The notes: generated by a model not told the origin, from the sequence alone. A stretch of DNA of 64,000 nt from Grifola frondosa (GCA_001683735.1 LUGG01000005.1:1426001-1490000); one strand, 5' to 3'; positions 11,466 through 24,251 are shown, counted from the stretch's first letter. Numbers and translations: made by a program.

Positions 11466-13863
11466 TTACAGTACATATCTGAAATCCCGATTCTGTATGT
11501 CGGTCAGGTCCAAGAATTCCTGTGTGCAACGCGCTGTCAGCACAAGCTAGCGAAAGGATTGGCATGATATACCTTGTCGACCTTCCGCTCCGCGCGCGTC
11601 CCATCGGGTAAAATAACCTCTATATACACGTCCTCAAACTTCTCGTCCACGGGCTCTGCATCCCTGCGCTTGTTCTCCCGCATGAGGAGCCAGCGGATAG
11701 ACGAAGAGGATCCCGGGACAGACCACATAGCAGACCGCAATGACGGTCCACGGCACGTGGTTCCTGTTCAGAACGATCAGCGATCAGGATCGGCGTGTAA
11801 GTGCAAAAGCGGTAGCAAGACGACTCACCGGGGAATGTACTTTGCTTGCCATAGGAAGGGACCTGCGGCATTGCCAATGCAGTACGCGATCAGCAAGATT
11901 GCGTTCACCGTAACGCGCTTTGTGTGCCCGGCGGTTACAGAGGAGATCCACGACAAAGCCAGAACGAAGCCAGTTGTACCAACGCCTACGTCGAACCCCA
12001 TCAGCTAAACCCAACACACACCATGAAAGGGAGGCATACCTGTGAGCCACTGGCCAAATAGCAGTCCGATCTTGTTTTCCCAGGGAAGGAGGTTAACGAG
12101 AAGGATGCCGAGGATGTTCGGAAGGAAGTACGCCGCGCCGACGTATGCGCGCGAGTCCTTAAAGTGCGCCGCGAGCGTCACACCGGTGAAGATCGTGACA
12201 ATCTCGATCGTGCCGTCAACACATCCGAGCAGCGTCGTCTGCAGTGTCGTAAAGCCGAAGGAGGACACAATGATCGAGCGCTGGTTCGTCAAGCTATTGG
12301 GCACATTGTCGAGTGCGGAGAATAAAGCAAAGAGCCACGTCTTGGGGTCGCTCAACGCTTCCTGGAACCTAAATGGGGTATATAGGTGAGTCGTACGAAG
12401 GAGAGATGAGGGCATACGTACTGGTCCCATTTGAAATGCTTGTTCTCGACACCAGTTTGGTTTTCCTACGTCTCCTACTATAAGTGGATATGAGAAAGCA
12501 AAGGAGAAGCCGACGCACCTTGATGCGCTTGACAGCCTTCGCACGCTCTTCCTTGGTGAGGAACCAAGCATTGGTCGGCGAATCAGGGAACATAAACCTA
12601 CGATAATGCCTCAGTATTGTAACGTTATCACATAAGAGTACCTATGGGCACCTACCAATATGCAATAGATGTCAACAACGTCAGAACTCCAGTGATAATC
12701 ATCAACCTGTCGGCGAGCCGGATGAATTTACACGCCTCGTTGAATGATCATAACGCAGGTCCATACCACTGCCAGGGCTCGAAGCCGTTCGTCTTGATAT
12801 GCAAGGAACCGAAACTTATGAAACCCGAGATAATCTGCGCCGTGCCATTCATCAAGACTGTACATAACAAAATATCGATGATACTCTGAGGACCTCGTAT
12901 AGGCATATGAGAGTACTCACACCAATAACCAACACGCAGAGTCTGTTCCTTCCGCGTATAAAACATGGAGCTGACAATCATAAAGCCAGCGGTGATGGAA
13001 CCCTCGCACATGCCTAGAATCAAGCGGACAGCGAAAAGGCCGCCGAAGCTCTTGCACGCAGCATGCGAGCAGAGTGCCACACCCCACACGAAGATATTGA
13101 TGCTGCATAGTAGACACGTCAGATTCAGGCCAGCGAGAGACGACAGAATAAATGTACCTCATCCATTTGCCTACAGGAAACCGTTGAAGCGCAAGGTTCT
13201 GAGGGTACTCGAAGACGAGATAACTTAGGTAGAAGATAGTCCCAAGCCTTACGAAAAGGGTAAGCGATAGGACGTTGGGCCCGAGCGGAATCAATCGTAC
13301 CAGTTATACCTATAAAGAACCCAACCAATGAGAATGATGACAAAAGATCGATGATCACCGTGACGTACTGGTTCGTTGTTAGATGGGCTGCAGTCCTGAA
13401 AAAATCGCTGTAAGAACGCGCATACTACGCTGGAACGTACTGAACGGACCTGATACCAAGAATTGCAGAACTTCCTAGGGTCGTCTTGTCCATGAACTGG
13501 ATCCAGTAAAGGACTGCAACACACATATTAATATGATAGGCATGTAGACGCTTGAGTGTGCTGAAAATCGTAGATCTCGAGGAGTGGTAGGCGACAACCA
13601 GGGAATCACTGTGATGCACGAGATGCACGATCGACGGCACGAAGGAACAAGGACGTACTGCACATCAGAGGTAAGATATGCCAATCTATCTTCTTGCGGA
13701 TCCTAATAGCTTCGGCGGGGTCCAACTCGCTATCGTCTGCCGCTGCGAGCTGGGCGGCGGTATCAACCGCTTTGGTTTCAGCGGCGATATGAGCAGGATG
13801 CACGCCAGCAGAGACGCTCCTCTTCTCGTCCTCAAGGTCGCTGAGAGAACCACGGAAGCTCAT
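11466..13863 (-). CDS. MFS transporter of the Dal5/allantoate permease (ACS) type
   Basis: Plasma-membrane anion:cation symporter family, whose fungal members import nicotinate, allantoate, pantothenate or related acids. The ATG at 13863 gives an acidic N-tail (MSFRGSLSDLEDEKRSVSAG) followed by EAIRIRKKIDWHILPLMC, the usual entry into helix 1. Then come FMDKTTLGSSAILGI, GKWM, a VALCSHAACKSFGGLFAVRLILGMCEGS block typical of ACS carriers, FMFPDSPTNAWFLTKEERAKAVKRI, and NQRSIIVSSFGFTTLQTTLLG. The end reads VPWTVIAVCYVVCPGI, RWLLMRENKRRDAEPVDEKFEDVYIEV and, in a last small exon, EFLDLTDIQNRDFRYVL. About eight to ten short introns are present. One base appears in excess near 11690, between the last two blocks. 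The LDLTDxxNxxFRY ending is a hallmark of this family. The substrate is not predictable. Confidence 0.85.
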
Positions 13864-15768
13864 CTTGAAGCAAGTCAAGAGAAGGGAGAGTGGGATGGAC
13901 CAGGGCGGTGGAGATTGAACTGAGAAAGGTACGGCTCTTATATAGAGCTCCGAGCACCAGACGTGCAATCAAAATTCCTTCAAGAAGTTCTCTCCAAAGA
14001 TAGATTAACGTGGACAATGATAAGAGGGATCCATCAAACGCCGTCAAGGGGTCCGGACGACGGCCCAAGACACGGCCCAAGAACACGGAAGAATGGCATA
14101 GGCTTGACATTATGCCCCTTTTACGCGGATAAGACGAAAAATGAGTATTTTCTCCCTACGGGAGTGACTGTAGATCACCCTGGAACATAGAACCGATATC
14201 AGAAGCATTCACGTTCGGACGTGCGAGGTGCGGATGCATACAAGACAAATTTTCGACAGAGTTTTGTGCCGGCATGCGCATGTTTACAGTCATACGGTTG
14301 GACACGGGATGATATCAAGCGAACAGTGAGTGGCAGGTGCCTGCCATGGTGAGGGAGAATTCAAATCATGATGCAAGCGCTTGCGATGATGGCGGCTAAT
14401 GGGCGCCTGTTCATAAACTTATGGGCGCTTCTCAACCCACCTAAGCGATCACTTTAAACCTCCCCCTCTCTTCAACAGGCTTGTCAATTAGCTTTGCATG
14501 AAGATTGCGATGTGAGCAGAGGATAGATTTTCTAGCTTTCATATAAAAATATGTGTCTCATGCATGGTATTGCCAAGGTAAGTACAGCCTTATTGAGCCG
14601 AAGTTATTGGTGAAGATAAGTAGTACGCTAATACCATGAATGGCTCCTATCCTAGCAGATACTTGGCATCTCGCTATAGCACAGTTTGTGGGGTACGCGA
14701 GTAATTTTCTTCGGAGAAATGTGTAAGCGCAAACTCCCATGGGTAATGCCCTGGAATCGAGATGTAGGTGATCGTCCCATGCGCGATCACTTTTTCCTAT
14801 GCACTTCTTGGGTGTGTTATCTATGATAGTGGGTATCAAAGTCTAGGAGAACCTCTAGCAATATGTCTCCGAGCGATTCGGATGCTGACGTCTCGATGCG
14901 CCATGTAGCATTACACAGTCCGCACGACATATGTTCCGCAGACAACCCATTTATCATCTTTTGGTCCGTATCTTCCAGTCGAAAAGGCGATAGGGACACC
15001 GTGTCTCGTATTGGATACGTCACCGGTTTCTCCGAGTCTTCATAGGAGAATCAAGATCTAGGTGCGGACTTTGTGTTCAGTGGAAATTTTCCAAGTATAT
15101 TTGTGAGCGCTAGCAACCTACATCGCCTATGTGCAGATTAGCTCAAATACTTCTCCTTGTGTTACAGCATGGCATGAAATACGTTCCATACTAACCTCCA
15201 CGTCGATTTTTCGCTTCAAGGATCGTACCACAGGGGCCGTAGCCTATGATTATGACATGCAATGCGGGAGAGCGAGCATCGAAAGAGGATAAGCGGAGTC
15301 CAGCGACTGAGCGGCGTTCCTCCGCATCCGGCGAATCATGCCACTCGGTTGAAAGCGCAACACGATTCACGAACTCGAACGAATGTCTTCTGGGAGATCA
15401 GGCACTAGACACCCTTTCCTCAAAGGCACTCCGTCTCTGATGAGCTACCAGGAAACGAAACGAAGCAGGCATCGGAGGGATGTCGAACGTGCTGAAGGCG
15501 CTACTGGGCTAGGTTTGCTCCAGGCCAGCGACTTGATGCCTGTACCTTTTCGACAGTCTTCATTCATCATGCGAGACGTGATGGACTCATCGCACAATTT
15601 TCGGTGTATAGTCCTCAGTGACAGATACTACGTCAAATTATCATCAATCTTGATGGCTGAATGAAATCAGGTGCGGCTAATCAATGCACGATGCTATTAA
15701 ACCATTGCATTTTATAGTACAGGTACAATTACATCTCTCGTAATGGCCGCACAATCACGACCGCCCTC
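13864..15768. other. Long gene-free stretch
   Basis: About 1.9 kb upstream of the transporter with only short open frames (for example 60 codons at 14863-15045 and 93 codons at 15383-15664) that show no recognisable similarity. No transposon ends, tRNA or tandem repeats were noticed. It probably contains the transporter promoter. Confidence 0.5.
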
Positions 15769-16250
15769 TTAGATAGCCAACTTTGCACAAGATTGCAAAT
15801 ATCTCACTACATCGTCCTTACCCGCCCGCCCTGCATCCGCCAAGGCCTCTTCAAAGCCAGTTCCGTGCTGAGGGGAACCTTGATCCGCCCGTGCCTGGAA
15901 GAACTCCAGCAGATGCACGCCGTGACGCTCGGAGGCGCGTAACCCACTCAATGTACCGGGACGAGCGGTATCTCAAGGCGCTCAGCCACAGCGCCAAATA
16001 CCGCATTCCACTCGGTGTGCCAGTGGCACATCAGGTACAGCACGCGCCCCGTCGAGCGCGCGTCATGTCGAGGAGCGCGGCTGCTGCAACGTCCATGGGC
16101 AGTTATGACACGGCTTGCACCATCGCTTCTGAGCACCGAAGCCGTTAGCACGCGCCGATGCCGCACGCACGTCGTCTGGGCGGGGACGCAATTCACGGGC
16201 TTGCTGGTGCACACAGTGTAAGGACCCACTCCTTCGGCCCCACTCACCGG
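15769..16250 (-). pseudogene. C-terminal fragment of an A-T-R adenylate-forming reductase
   Basis: Read on the reverse strand, the stretch contains MDVAAAALLDM, TEWNAVFGAVAERLEIPLVP, YIEWVTRL and HGVHLLEFFQARADQG, ending in KDDVVRYLQSCAKLAI before a stop. These match, in order, the end of the intact reductase at 19988-24251 (DVAAAAILDM, WNVIF, YPQWLARL, NLLEFF, KDDAIKYVQFWASVGHIKL). The pieces lie in different frames and nothing resembling the adenylation or carrier domains precedes them. It is therefore a truncated relic of a second family member, in opposite orientation to the intact gene. Confidence 0.75.
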
Positions 16251-16942
16251 GGCGCGTGTCCCCGTTTAGTCATGCGGAGAACGGCGCGCGTGTGCAGCCA
16301 GTGGTCCGTCGCCCACTATCTCTCACGGTATTCCGCCCCCACTGCAAGTCTGGCATCATGAATCGGGACCCCGTCGGCAGGGATCGACCTGGCGAGGCAT
16401 CAGATTTATTCTTCTTGAGTAGGCGAAGGCTTACTTAGGAGTACCGATATTGACTGACGAGTACGACACCATGAAACTCGGAGGCTCGCCGAACACTGAT
16501 GTGGAAAAGACAGTCTCATGCGGAAGCCTGTCCAAAAATGCGCCGGTAGATTGAAAAAAATATTTTCGTTTTGAGCACTTATGTTTTTACGGAAGTACGG
16601 TATTATAATTACTTTATATGGCATTTTCCCAGGCGTCGCGTTGACCCGCCAGCGCCGCCACAAAAGGCCAGACTTCAAGCTTGCAAGTGTGGCCGCGCTG
16701 ACGAGCATTCGTTATCAGTCACAGCACCAGCTCCGACAGTAAGTGGTCATTGGCCATCGCAATGAAAATTATCTCGATGTGATGTTAAACAGGTTTTTTG
16801 GGTGCAAAAACCACAAATACATTCAACACGAAGGCTTCTCCAAGAACCAACTGCTCACGAAGAATTGCCTCATTCTTGGTTGGGGGCGACTTACCCGTTG
16901 CGTTCACTCATATTCAAACACCACCCTACGTGCACTATTTCC
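16251..16942. other. Intergenic region
   Basis: No gene recognised between the reductase fragment and the coiled-coil gene. AT-rich around 16550-16620. Confidence 0.45.
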
Positions 16943-19031
16943 ATGATCCGTGAAACAGCTAGGCACGCGAATCGAAACCCTTCAAAACCAACGGCGCAAC
17001 CAGTTGCTTCCTCATCGTGCATTGAACCTTTGATAGATAACTCTAACACGACATCCGACCGCACTTATGAACTATTACGCCTAGTCGGGGCTCCTGAGAT
17101 GTCTTCAGAAGACTTTTCTAGACTGTATAAAGGTCCATTGGCAGATGCGCTGCTATTCGTTGCAGAGCACCTCGTAGGAAGGAAGAAAACTGCCGCTACG
17201 AGACTTGCGATTCATCAGTGAGTGCTCAACTGCTCCAAAATCCCCTCATTTGAATGAAATTGACTTGATCTGCGGTAGGATGCGAGATAACGGCGACCTG
17301 AATCCTCGTGCGCAGGATCGGGGTAGTGATGTTGGGTACACTTCTGCCAAACGTGCCGCGGCCCGCCTGATTTCTGCCAGGAATGACTTAGATAACGCTC
17401 AAAGCTCGCTTCGTGGGCAACAGCAACTACTTAGAGATCTTCGTGAGTGGCTTACTTCTCAGTCTCTCCGTATATCGGTAACCAAGAATTGTTGTTACAG
17501 AAAGAGGCGCAGATCAGCTACAAGCTGAATATGAAGAGAAGAGGTTAACGAGTGTACTCCTATCCGTTTTGGAGACTAAGGAGAATATCAGGCGGACGAA
17601 ATCCACGGAGATAGCAAGACTGACGGAATCTCTAAAGTAAATATGCGGCTTCACTTGGTCTAGCTTCTCATTTATCTTTCATAGAAAGGAGTGCATCGCT
17701 TCCTCAGCAGTACGTACATACTTTGCTCCAACCGGAATGGCTCACCTCATGAGTATATGCAGGATGAGCCACAGAATATCATTCTCACACCGCCAAAACC
17801 TCACAAGCCTCGTATATGCACAGAACACACGCGGGATGTCCTAGCAGCGAGTCTGATACCTTGTCTTGCTCCGCTTTCATACTTACTGACATAACATACA
17901 GGCACTCCATGCACATCATATATGTCTCTCACGGCTCGCCACTCACTCCCGGGCACCCGACATTCAGAGTCAGCTCACTGCAAATGAGTCTCGCCTCCGT
18001 ACGGCCATCGCGAGGTCCATGGGAAAGTCTAATGATGACCAACAGGTGGTGTCAACTTAGTGCGTCCATTGACTCTTATATCTCGTGTCATAATCTGATT
18101 GAGAATGAGGCACAACAGCGAACAATGCCTGCAGTCGGCCCGCGCTCGAGCCACTGAAAATCTGCGATATCAATCCCCGCTTACTGCTGCGTCCATAGGC
18201 TCTCTTGACGAGCAAACAGATTTAAACCACATGCTCCGCCAAGTTGTTAGTGGTCGTTCTAAGCGATTGTCTCATTTGCTCATCACTTTGTTCTGCTCAG
18301 GCAGAGCAAGAAATTGATCTTCAACATCTTTCAGATCGCACAGTTGCCCTTGGTCTCTCATGCGCACATTCACTACAGGCGGTTAGTACATCTCACAGCG
18401 TGCAAGATCATTTGTATACTTTGTCCCGTAGGTTACTACCTTCACGCAGACAACGGCAACTGCGCTTCGTCACATGCTTCAAGAACAAGCGGCTGCGGCA
18501 CAAGGGCATGTGGATGTCCTGCGGCTGTCAATCATTCATCGTGTCAGAGCCAACTCCGGACAGATGCCACAGGGAAGCTCCGAATCGGAAAGCGTATGAT
18601 GCTTTTATTCTTCTTGCACGTGCACACAAACTGACAGCGATTGAATAGGCACGGTATCAGACCCTAAAAGATGTCGAAGACGCTGTCGAGCACAGTACGT
18701 GCTCCAGTAAATTTTCTTTGGCATATAGACCTTACGCCATCGCAGCGAATAAGATCATAAGGTTCCTTCAAGGCATAACGCTCAATGATCCGTCTCTCCC
18801 ATCTACTTCTGATGCTGCTAAACTTGGTACGCCACCCACGGTTTCTTGCTCAGCAGAGCGCTCAAGTTTAGTCTCCTAGCTGATTTCTCAGAGGAGCAAG
18901 CTGAGGTAGGAATACGATTGAAGAAGCTCCTCACGCGTAAGCTTGAGAAGGCGCGTGCCGGAGATGTACTTGTAGCCGATGTAGAGCGGTTGATAGCAGA
19001 AGTAGGCACTGTGGCAGGGATGGGTGCATGA
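16943..19031 (+). CDS. Helical/coiled-coil protein, possible augmin HAUS3-like subunit
   Basis: A multi-exon forward gene whose exact structure I could not close. From ATG 16943 it reads MIRETARHANRNPSK, then a block LLRLVGAPEMSSEDFSRLYKGPLADALLFVAEHL. After an intron (17220-17279) come SAKRAAARLISARNDLDNAQ and LRGQQQLLRDL, then QAEYEEKRLTSVLLSVLETKEN and further helical pieces such as TTATALRHMLQEQAAAAQGHVDVLRL. It ends LLADFSEEQAEVGIRLKKLLTRKLEKARAGD...AEVGTVAGMGA at 19031. Heptad-like Leu/Ala/Glu spacing indicates coiled coils. The opening SEDFxxLYKGPLAxALxFVAEHL resembles the N-terminal region of the augmin subunit HAUS3 (spindle microtubule nucleation), but this is a weak, memory-based comparison. 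At least six introns are needed. Frame problems between 17700 and 18400 may reflect missing bases. Confidence 0.55.
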
Positions 19032-19987
19032 GATGATGCACGATCGGTGGGTTTTTTGAAGAGATGCGTTGTTATCGGGGTAACCTTTCCATCTGGCACA
19101 TTTTCCCGGTTATACAGCAGCATAAAACAGACGCTTTCATTCGAAAGTGAAGACCCTCTTTGGTTTACAACATCCCTGGAAGTACATCACCTTGTGCTAC
19201 TTAAATATTTTACCTCTTGTCGTCATGTAAACCGAATCTCGGGCATTTCTACAGATGCTTGTGTGACGGCCACTGATAATGTGCTCAGCAGAGGTTTCGC
19301 TGTGGTGATGTGGCTGCGTTTTCCCAGCTGTTACTTCAACAGTCAGGTGCATCAAGTTTCGCGGCAAGCCGCCTGAGACCCTCCATGCCGTACGCTGATT
19401 CCAAATTTCCACACTCTTCTTCGACTGATGTCACGTCTCAAGCACAATTTCTGCAATTGAAATCCCTCCTATCAAGAACCTTTCTGCGAATAGGGAGTCT
19501 TATGATATCGCCGCCTGACTGAGATTTCTCACTGACGAAAGATACCACGGGCACAGATGTGGGTAACCGGAGTTCCCACACCTCCCAGACATTCTATGAT
19601 TGGATCGAACATGGAATGAACACCACCAATCGATCTTCGTCCTCCCTTCTCTGGTTTTAAATTTACCTGAATTTCGTCACGTTGAAATGATATGTGGCCC
19701 AGGTCTGAGTGCTTGAGCCGTTATTGAAGGGATGGAGGGTGTGACTGAAAGAAGGCTTACATCTCCGCAAACTTCCTGAGGCTTCGAATATCTCGTGGGA
19801 GAGAATGCAGTCGGTTTACGGTACGTTCTGATCATAAATCTGTTTCCTTGTCATGTAACACCCTCAGATAAGCAGGATGTACATCCACATCCATCTGCCG
19901 AATACATAAGTAGCCTGACTGTTGGGATCATCATAATCCTCCGCTTGTCCTCCCCCCTACAATTCACCCAGTATCTGTGTCTGAGCA
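19032..19987. other. Intergenic region upstream of the reductase
   Basis: About 950 bases without a supported gene. It is the presumed promoter of the A-T-R reductase. Short frames (for example around 19387-19524) have no recognisable product. Confidence 0.45.
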
Positions 19988-22900
19988 ATGGATACTGATA
20001 AGACTGTCAAGTTTCGCACTATGCAAGGAGCCAGTAGTGCTACATTTCGCCGGCCACCTTTGGATAGCTCCCTCACGGTTCCCGAGTTATTCGCTTACCA
20101 TGCGACTAACAGCCCCAACCATCCAGTCTTTGTTTACGCAGATGATCAGAAGCAGATGCACAAGATATACTATCCTGAAGTATACAAAGCGATACGCAAA
20201 GCTGCGAAGATCACATCTAATCACTATCTTCCGTCGTCGAACTCGAATGGGAACAATGATCCGCCCACTATTGGCATACTCGCCGTTGCAGGTAGTACCA
20301 TATTATTCAATGGGTCGTTGGTTCATGCTCATAATGGGATAGACCTCATCTCTTTCTACACGTTGTTAGTCGGGATTATGTATCTCGGGTTCACCACATT
20401 TCCCATTTCAACACGTAATTCTGCTATCGCTGTTGCCCATCTGATTCGGAAGACCGGCATTCGTCAGCTATTCGTCAGTACGGATCCAGCCATGCAGCGA
20501 CTTGCTCATGAAGCTATCGAGATGTTGGCAAAAGAGGGAGTTGACGTTGAGGCTCTCCGAATGCCAGACTTCGTAGATATGTACAACGACAGCGATGACG
20601 TGGAAGACGTGCGCATGGGTAATGTGAGCCCGGATAACACTGCGCTTATTCTGCATTCCTCCGGCGAGTCGTATCCTCCATGCGTACTAAACATGCTGAC
20701 CTGACAAATTTGCACTGTAGGATCAACCGCTTTTCCAAAGCCGATTAAGTTCCTTGATCGCAACTTCTTGAAATGGGGAACCTTCCTTCGTACGTTGGAC
20801 CATCGATGCGTTGTGCAATGATCCTCATTACGTTGGATGCACAGATTATGGAGATGTGGATATGTGTGGAGTTCACTTGGCATCTCATACCCTCCCAATG
20901 TTTCGTGCGTCGCTCCTCGAAGTAGTATTACTTGGTCTCATCATTCCCTGTCAGATGTAATTGGGGCCTTGACTACTCTTTGGACGGTGCGTGTAATAAC
21001 AATCGCTGCAAGACCCTGACACCGACATCACACAACAGGCTTGCGCAGGTGTGGTCTTGACAGTGTTCAAGCCGACTACTCCGCCGATATTCCCAGCTCC
21101 CGACGTTTTTTTGGATGCGCTTGTGGCTACTCGTAGCGAAATTGCTTATTGTGTTCCTGCATTTGTAGAGGTTAATCATCCTTCTCGCATCAGGGTGTAG
21201 TGTTTAACTTTAACTTTTGCCCCCATAGGCATGGGCCCGTTCTCCGGGAAACCTTCCCGCAATAAAGACCTTGAGAGCGATTGTCAGTTCCCTATACTAT
21301 GAAATGGGATGTTCGCACGTTGACACGGTACGTCCTAGATTTACGCCGGTGCACCAATGAACAAGCAAATCGGTGACCAACTGGCCAAAGAAGGCATTGC
21401 CCTCATTCCTTTCTACGGCTTGTACGTACATTTATTTTCCAGGCTTAATTATTCGCGCTGATCGTCAATGTTTCCTTTGCGGGTATTTAGGACGGAGGGT
21501 GGCGCTGTTACTATCTTAATCCCAGATCCAGCCAAAATGAACTTAAGCGAATGGGACTACTTCGAGATCTCCTGCCATCTGGACGTTGAGCTAGTTCCAC
21601 ATGAGGGGCAAGAGGGCACCTTTGAGCCTGTCATCTTCGTAAGGATTCACAGGGATACGTTTCATATTTGTTAATATTCTATCGTGACTAGGATTCACCA
21701 GGGTTCACCCCGAATGTCATGAATACGACGCGCAACGGTAGACCAGCCTATGCCACTAGCGACCTCCTACAGGTGCATCCTACCAAGCCTCACCTCTTCA
21801 AAGTATTTGGTAGAGCGGACGATCAATTGATGCTGTCCACTGGAGAGAAGGTCGGTATCCTCGGCATTCTGTTGATACTTACAGCTCATATTTTCATGCC
21901 ATAAGACCAATCCTGGCCCGTTAGGTGACTCGCCTGATAACAGGGTCGGAACGTTCAACGTGGAAACCATTGCTGACTGTTTTTGACTACTCCTATTCTT
22001 GGCAGAGGCTATCCTTCTGCAAGATCCCCACATTGTGGCGGCGCTGATGTTTGGTCGCGGTCGCTTCCAGAATGGTGTTCTCATTCAACCTAAGGAACCT
22101 TTCGATCCTAAAGATGAGCGAAGGGTAGAAGAGTTTCGAAACACAATCTGGTCCGTATACCGCTGCTTTGGTCGAGTTCATTATCGAGCGAAATCGTTCC
22201 TTTTCGCTCAGGCCCAGTATAGAAAAAGCGAACCACTATGCGCCTTCTCATTCCCGAATATTCAAAGAGGTATGTGTCTACCAGCCGGTTTCGGCTGTCA
22301 TAATCATGGAACTTGGACTGCGCACAGATGATCATGGTCACAAACCCTACGAAGCCGCTAGAGTACACTGCGAAGGGCACTCCGCGCCGTCAAGTATGCA
22401 TACAGGCCTATAACGAGGAGATCGACGCGTTGTATCGTCGAGTAGCGGAATCCTCGCAAGTAGAGATCGCTCCTCCGGAGACCTGGGCACCAGACTTGAT
22501 CTTGTGCTATGTCAGACAGGTCATGAGCAAGGTAATGAGGCGCCATTGCTTGACGATGACGACCTTTTCCAGCAAGGCTGCGATAGGTCTGGGTTCAGAT
22601 TCTTTCTTTGCGTTCAATCTTCTTATAGTCATTGCAGTCTGCAAGCAACGTGGATTCGAAACTCGATTCTCCATGCGCTAAGGTCGACTACCATTCGCAT
22701 ACACGACATACCGTCAAATTTCGTTTACGCCCATCCCTCCATCCGGGTACTCAGCGATTACGTGACCAGTTTTTTCTTGGAGGGAAAGTCTACCGACACT
22801 GCAGCACAAGCAGCAGCCCAAGTCGCACGCATGAGAGCACTAGTCGAGAAATACGGGACGAATTTCCATCTACGCTCTCCTGTTGGTACCATCAACGGCG

Positions 22901-24251
22901 AAGGAGTCACAAATGGTGTGACACAGACCGTCTTGTTGACAGGGACGACTGGCCGCTTAGGCTGCCATCTTCTCGCACAGCTTCTTCAGAATCCAGAAGT
23001 AGTCAGAGTGTACGCTCTCAACCGCGAGTCCTCTGGCAAGGACTCTGCCCTGAAAGTACGCCAGCGGGATGCTTTCACCACGTGGGGTTTGGATGTCGGC
23101 CTGCTGTCCTCGCCCAAAGTCACGTTCCATGTGTGCAATTTCCCGCAAGGGGACTTGGGTTTGAACAAAGATTTGTATAAGGAGGTTGGCGATACTTCTT
23201 TGCGTATGAACTGAAATTGATCGTGGTGGTTAGATACAAGATTCCGTTACAATCGTAATTCACAATGGTAAGCTCCTTACGTAGGAGATATGGTGTCCAT
23301 CTTCCCTACCTGTCTGTTTCGACAGCTTGGCGGGTCGACTTCAACGTGTCGCTCTCTTCCTTCGAGCCTCTCATCGCCGGCGTGCGGAACCTGCTCGATT
23401 TATGTTTGGATTCTCCGTTGCCAGGCGGCCCACGCGTCCTCTTTGTCAGCTCTATCGCAGCTCTTCGCAGTGCGTATTCCACCTGTGACAGTCCAGTCCG
23501 TACGCCCACCTTCCTTAACATGCAGATCACACGGATTCGACTCAGCAGCAGAGGATCCTGTCGTGGACGCCGGGCTCGCTGTAGGAACGGGATATAGCGA
23601 GAGCAAGTGGGTCGCAGAGCAGCTCTTCGGACGGGTCGCGCAGGAGACGGGTCTACGCACAACGGTCATCCGCGTCGGACAACTCAGCGGCGACACGCGT
23701 ATCGGCGGGTGGAGCCCAAGCGAGTGGGTGCCTGCACTCGTAAGTGCAGGACAAGTCCTAGGCTGCATCCCGGCGCGAGACGAGGTGAGTTATCCACACA
23801 TAATTCGTCGCCGCTTCTGCTCATCACGTCTAACCATGCACAGACAGTGACGTGGATCGCAGTCGATGTCGCTGCTGCCGCCATACTCGACATGGTGCAC
23901 GCCCCGTCCGAGCGCGTCCTGCACCTCACCTCTCCACGCCCCGTCGCATGGAACGTCATCTTCGACCCTCGCCGACCGCCTCGGCATCGCGTGCCGTACC
24001 CTCAGTGGCTCGCGCGTCTCCAGGACTCCGCCAATGCGGCGGGCCTGCGGCCGCACGTCGAGACACACCACTCTGCGCACAACCTCCTTGAATTCTTCAA
24101 GAGCGCGATGATGGGCGGCGCGGAGGTGCCTCTCAGCACGAAGAAGGCGACGAAGAGTTCGCGCAACCTGGCTGAGGTGCGGCCGTTGTGCAAGGACGAT
24201 GCGATCAAGTATGTGCAGTTCTGGGCGTCGGTTGGGCACATAAAGCTCTGA
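19988..24251 (+). CDS. NRPS-like adenylate-forming reductase (A-T-R domains)
   Basis: Activates a carboxylic acid as acyl-AMP, loads it on a phosphopantetheine arm and reduces it with NADPH to an aldehyde or alcohol. The adenylation domain spans roughly 20050-22560 with the P-loop HSSGSTAFPKPI, FKPTTPPIFP, GAPMNKQ, PFYGLTEGG, a STGEK turn and the A10 segment EYTAKGTPRRQ. The carrier site QGCDSLQATW (Ser for phosphopantetheine) is built across an intron at about 22577-22640. The reductase domain has the Rossmann loop LLTGTTGRLGCHLLAQLL, IHNAWRVDFN, the catalytic YSESKW (near 23593) and the end KDDAIKYVQFWASVGHIKL. There are at least a dozen introns, one GC-AG and one flanking a 19 nt exon. A base is missing near 22535, just before DDDDLFQQGCDSL, and a compensating pair lies near 23968-23990. 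Basidiomycete homologues make small aldehyde metabolites; the substrate here is unknown. No clustered tailoring gene is evident. Confidence 0.92.

Noticed and set aside
14863..15045. Overlapping 60-codon frames on both strands
   Set aside because: No splice partners or similarity; expected by chance in 1.9 kb of non-coding DNA.
11466..24251. A secondary-metabolite cluster formed by the Dal5-like transporter and the A-T-R reductase
   Set aside because: They are about 6 kb apart, with a relic and a coiled-coil gene between, and no tailoring enzymes nearby. The methyltransferase and P450 lie far away among housekeeping genes.
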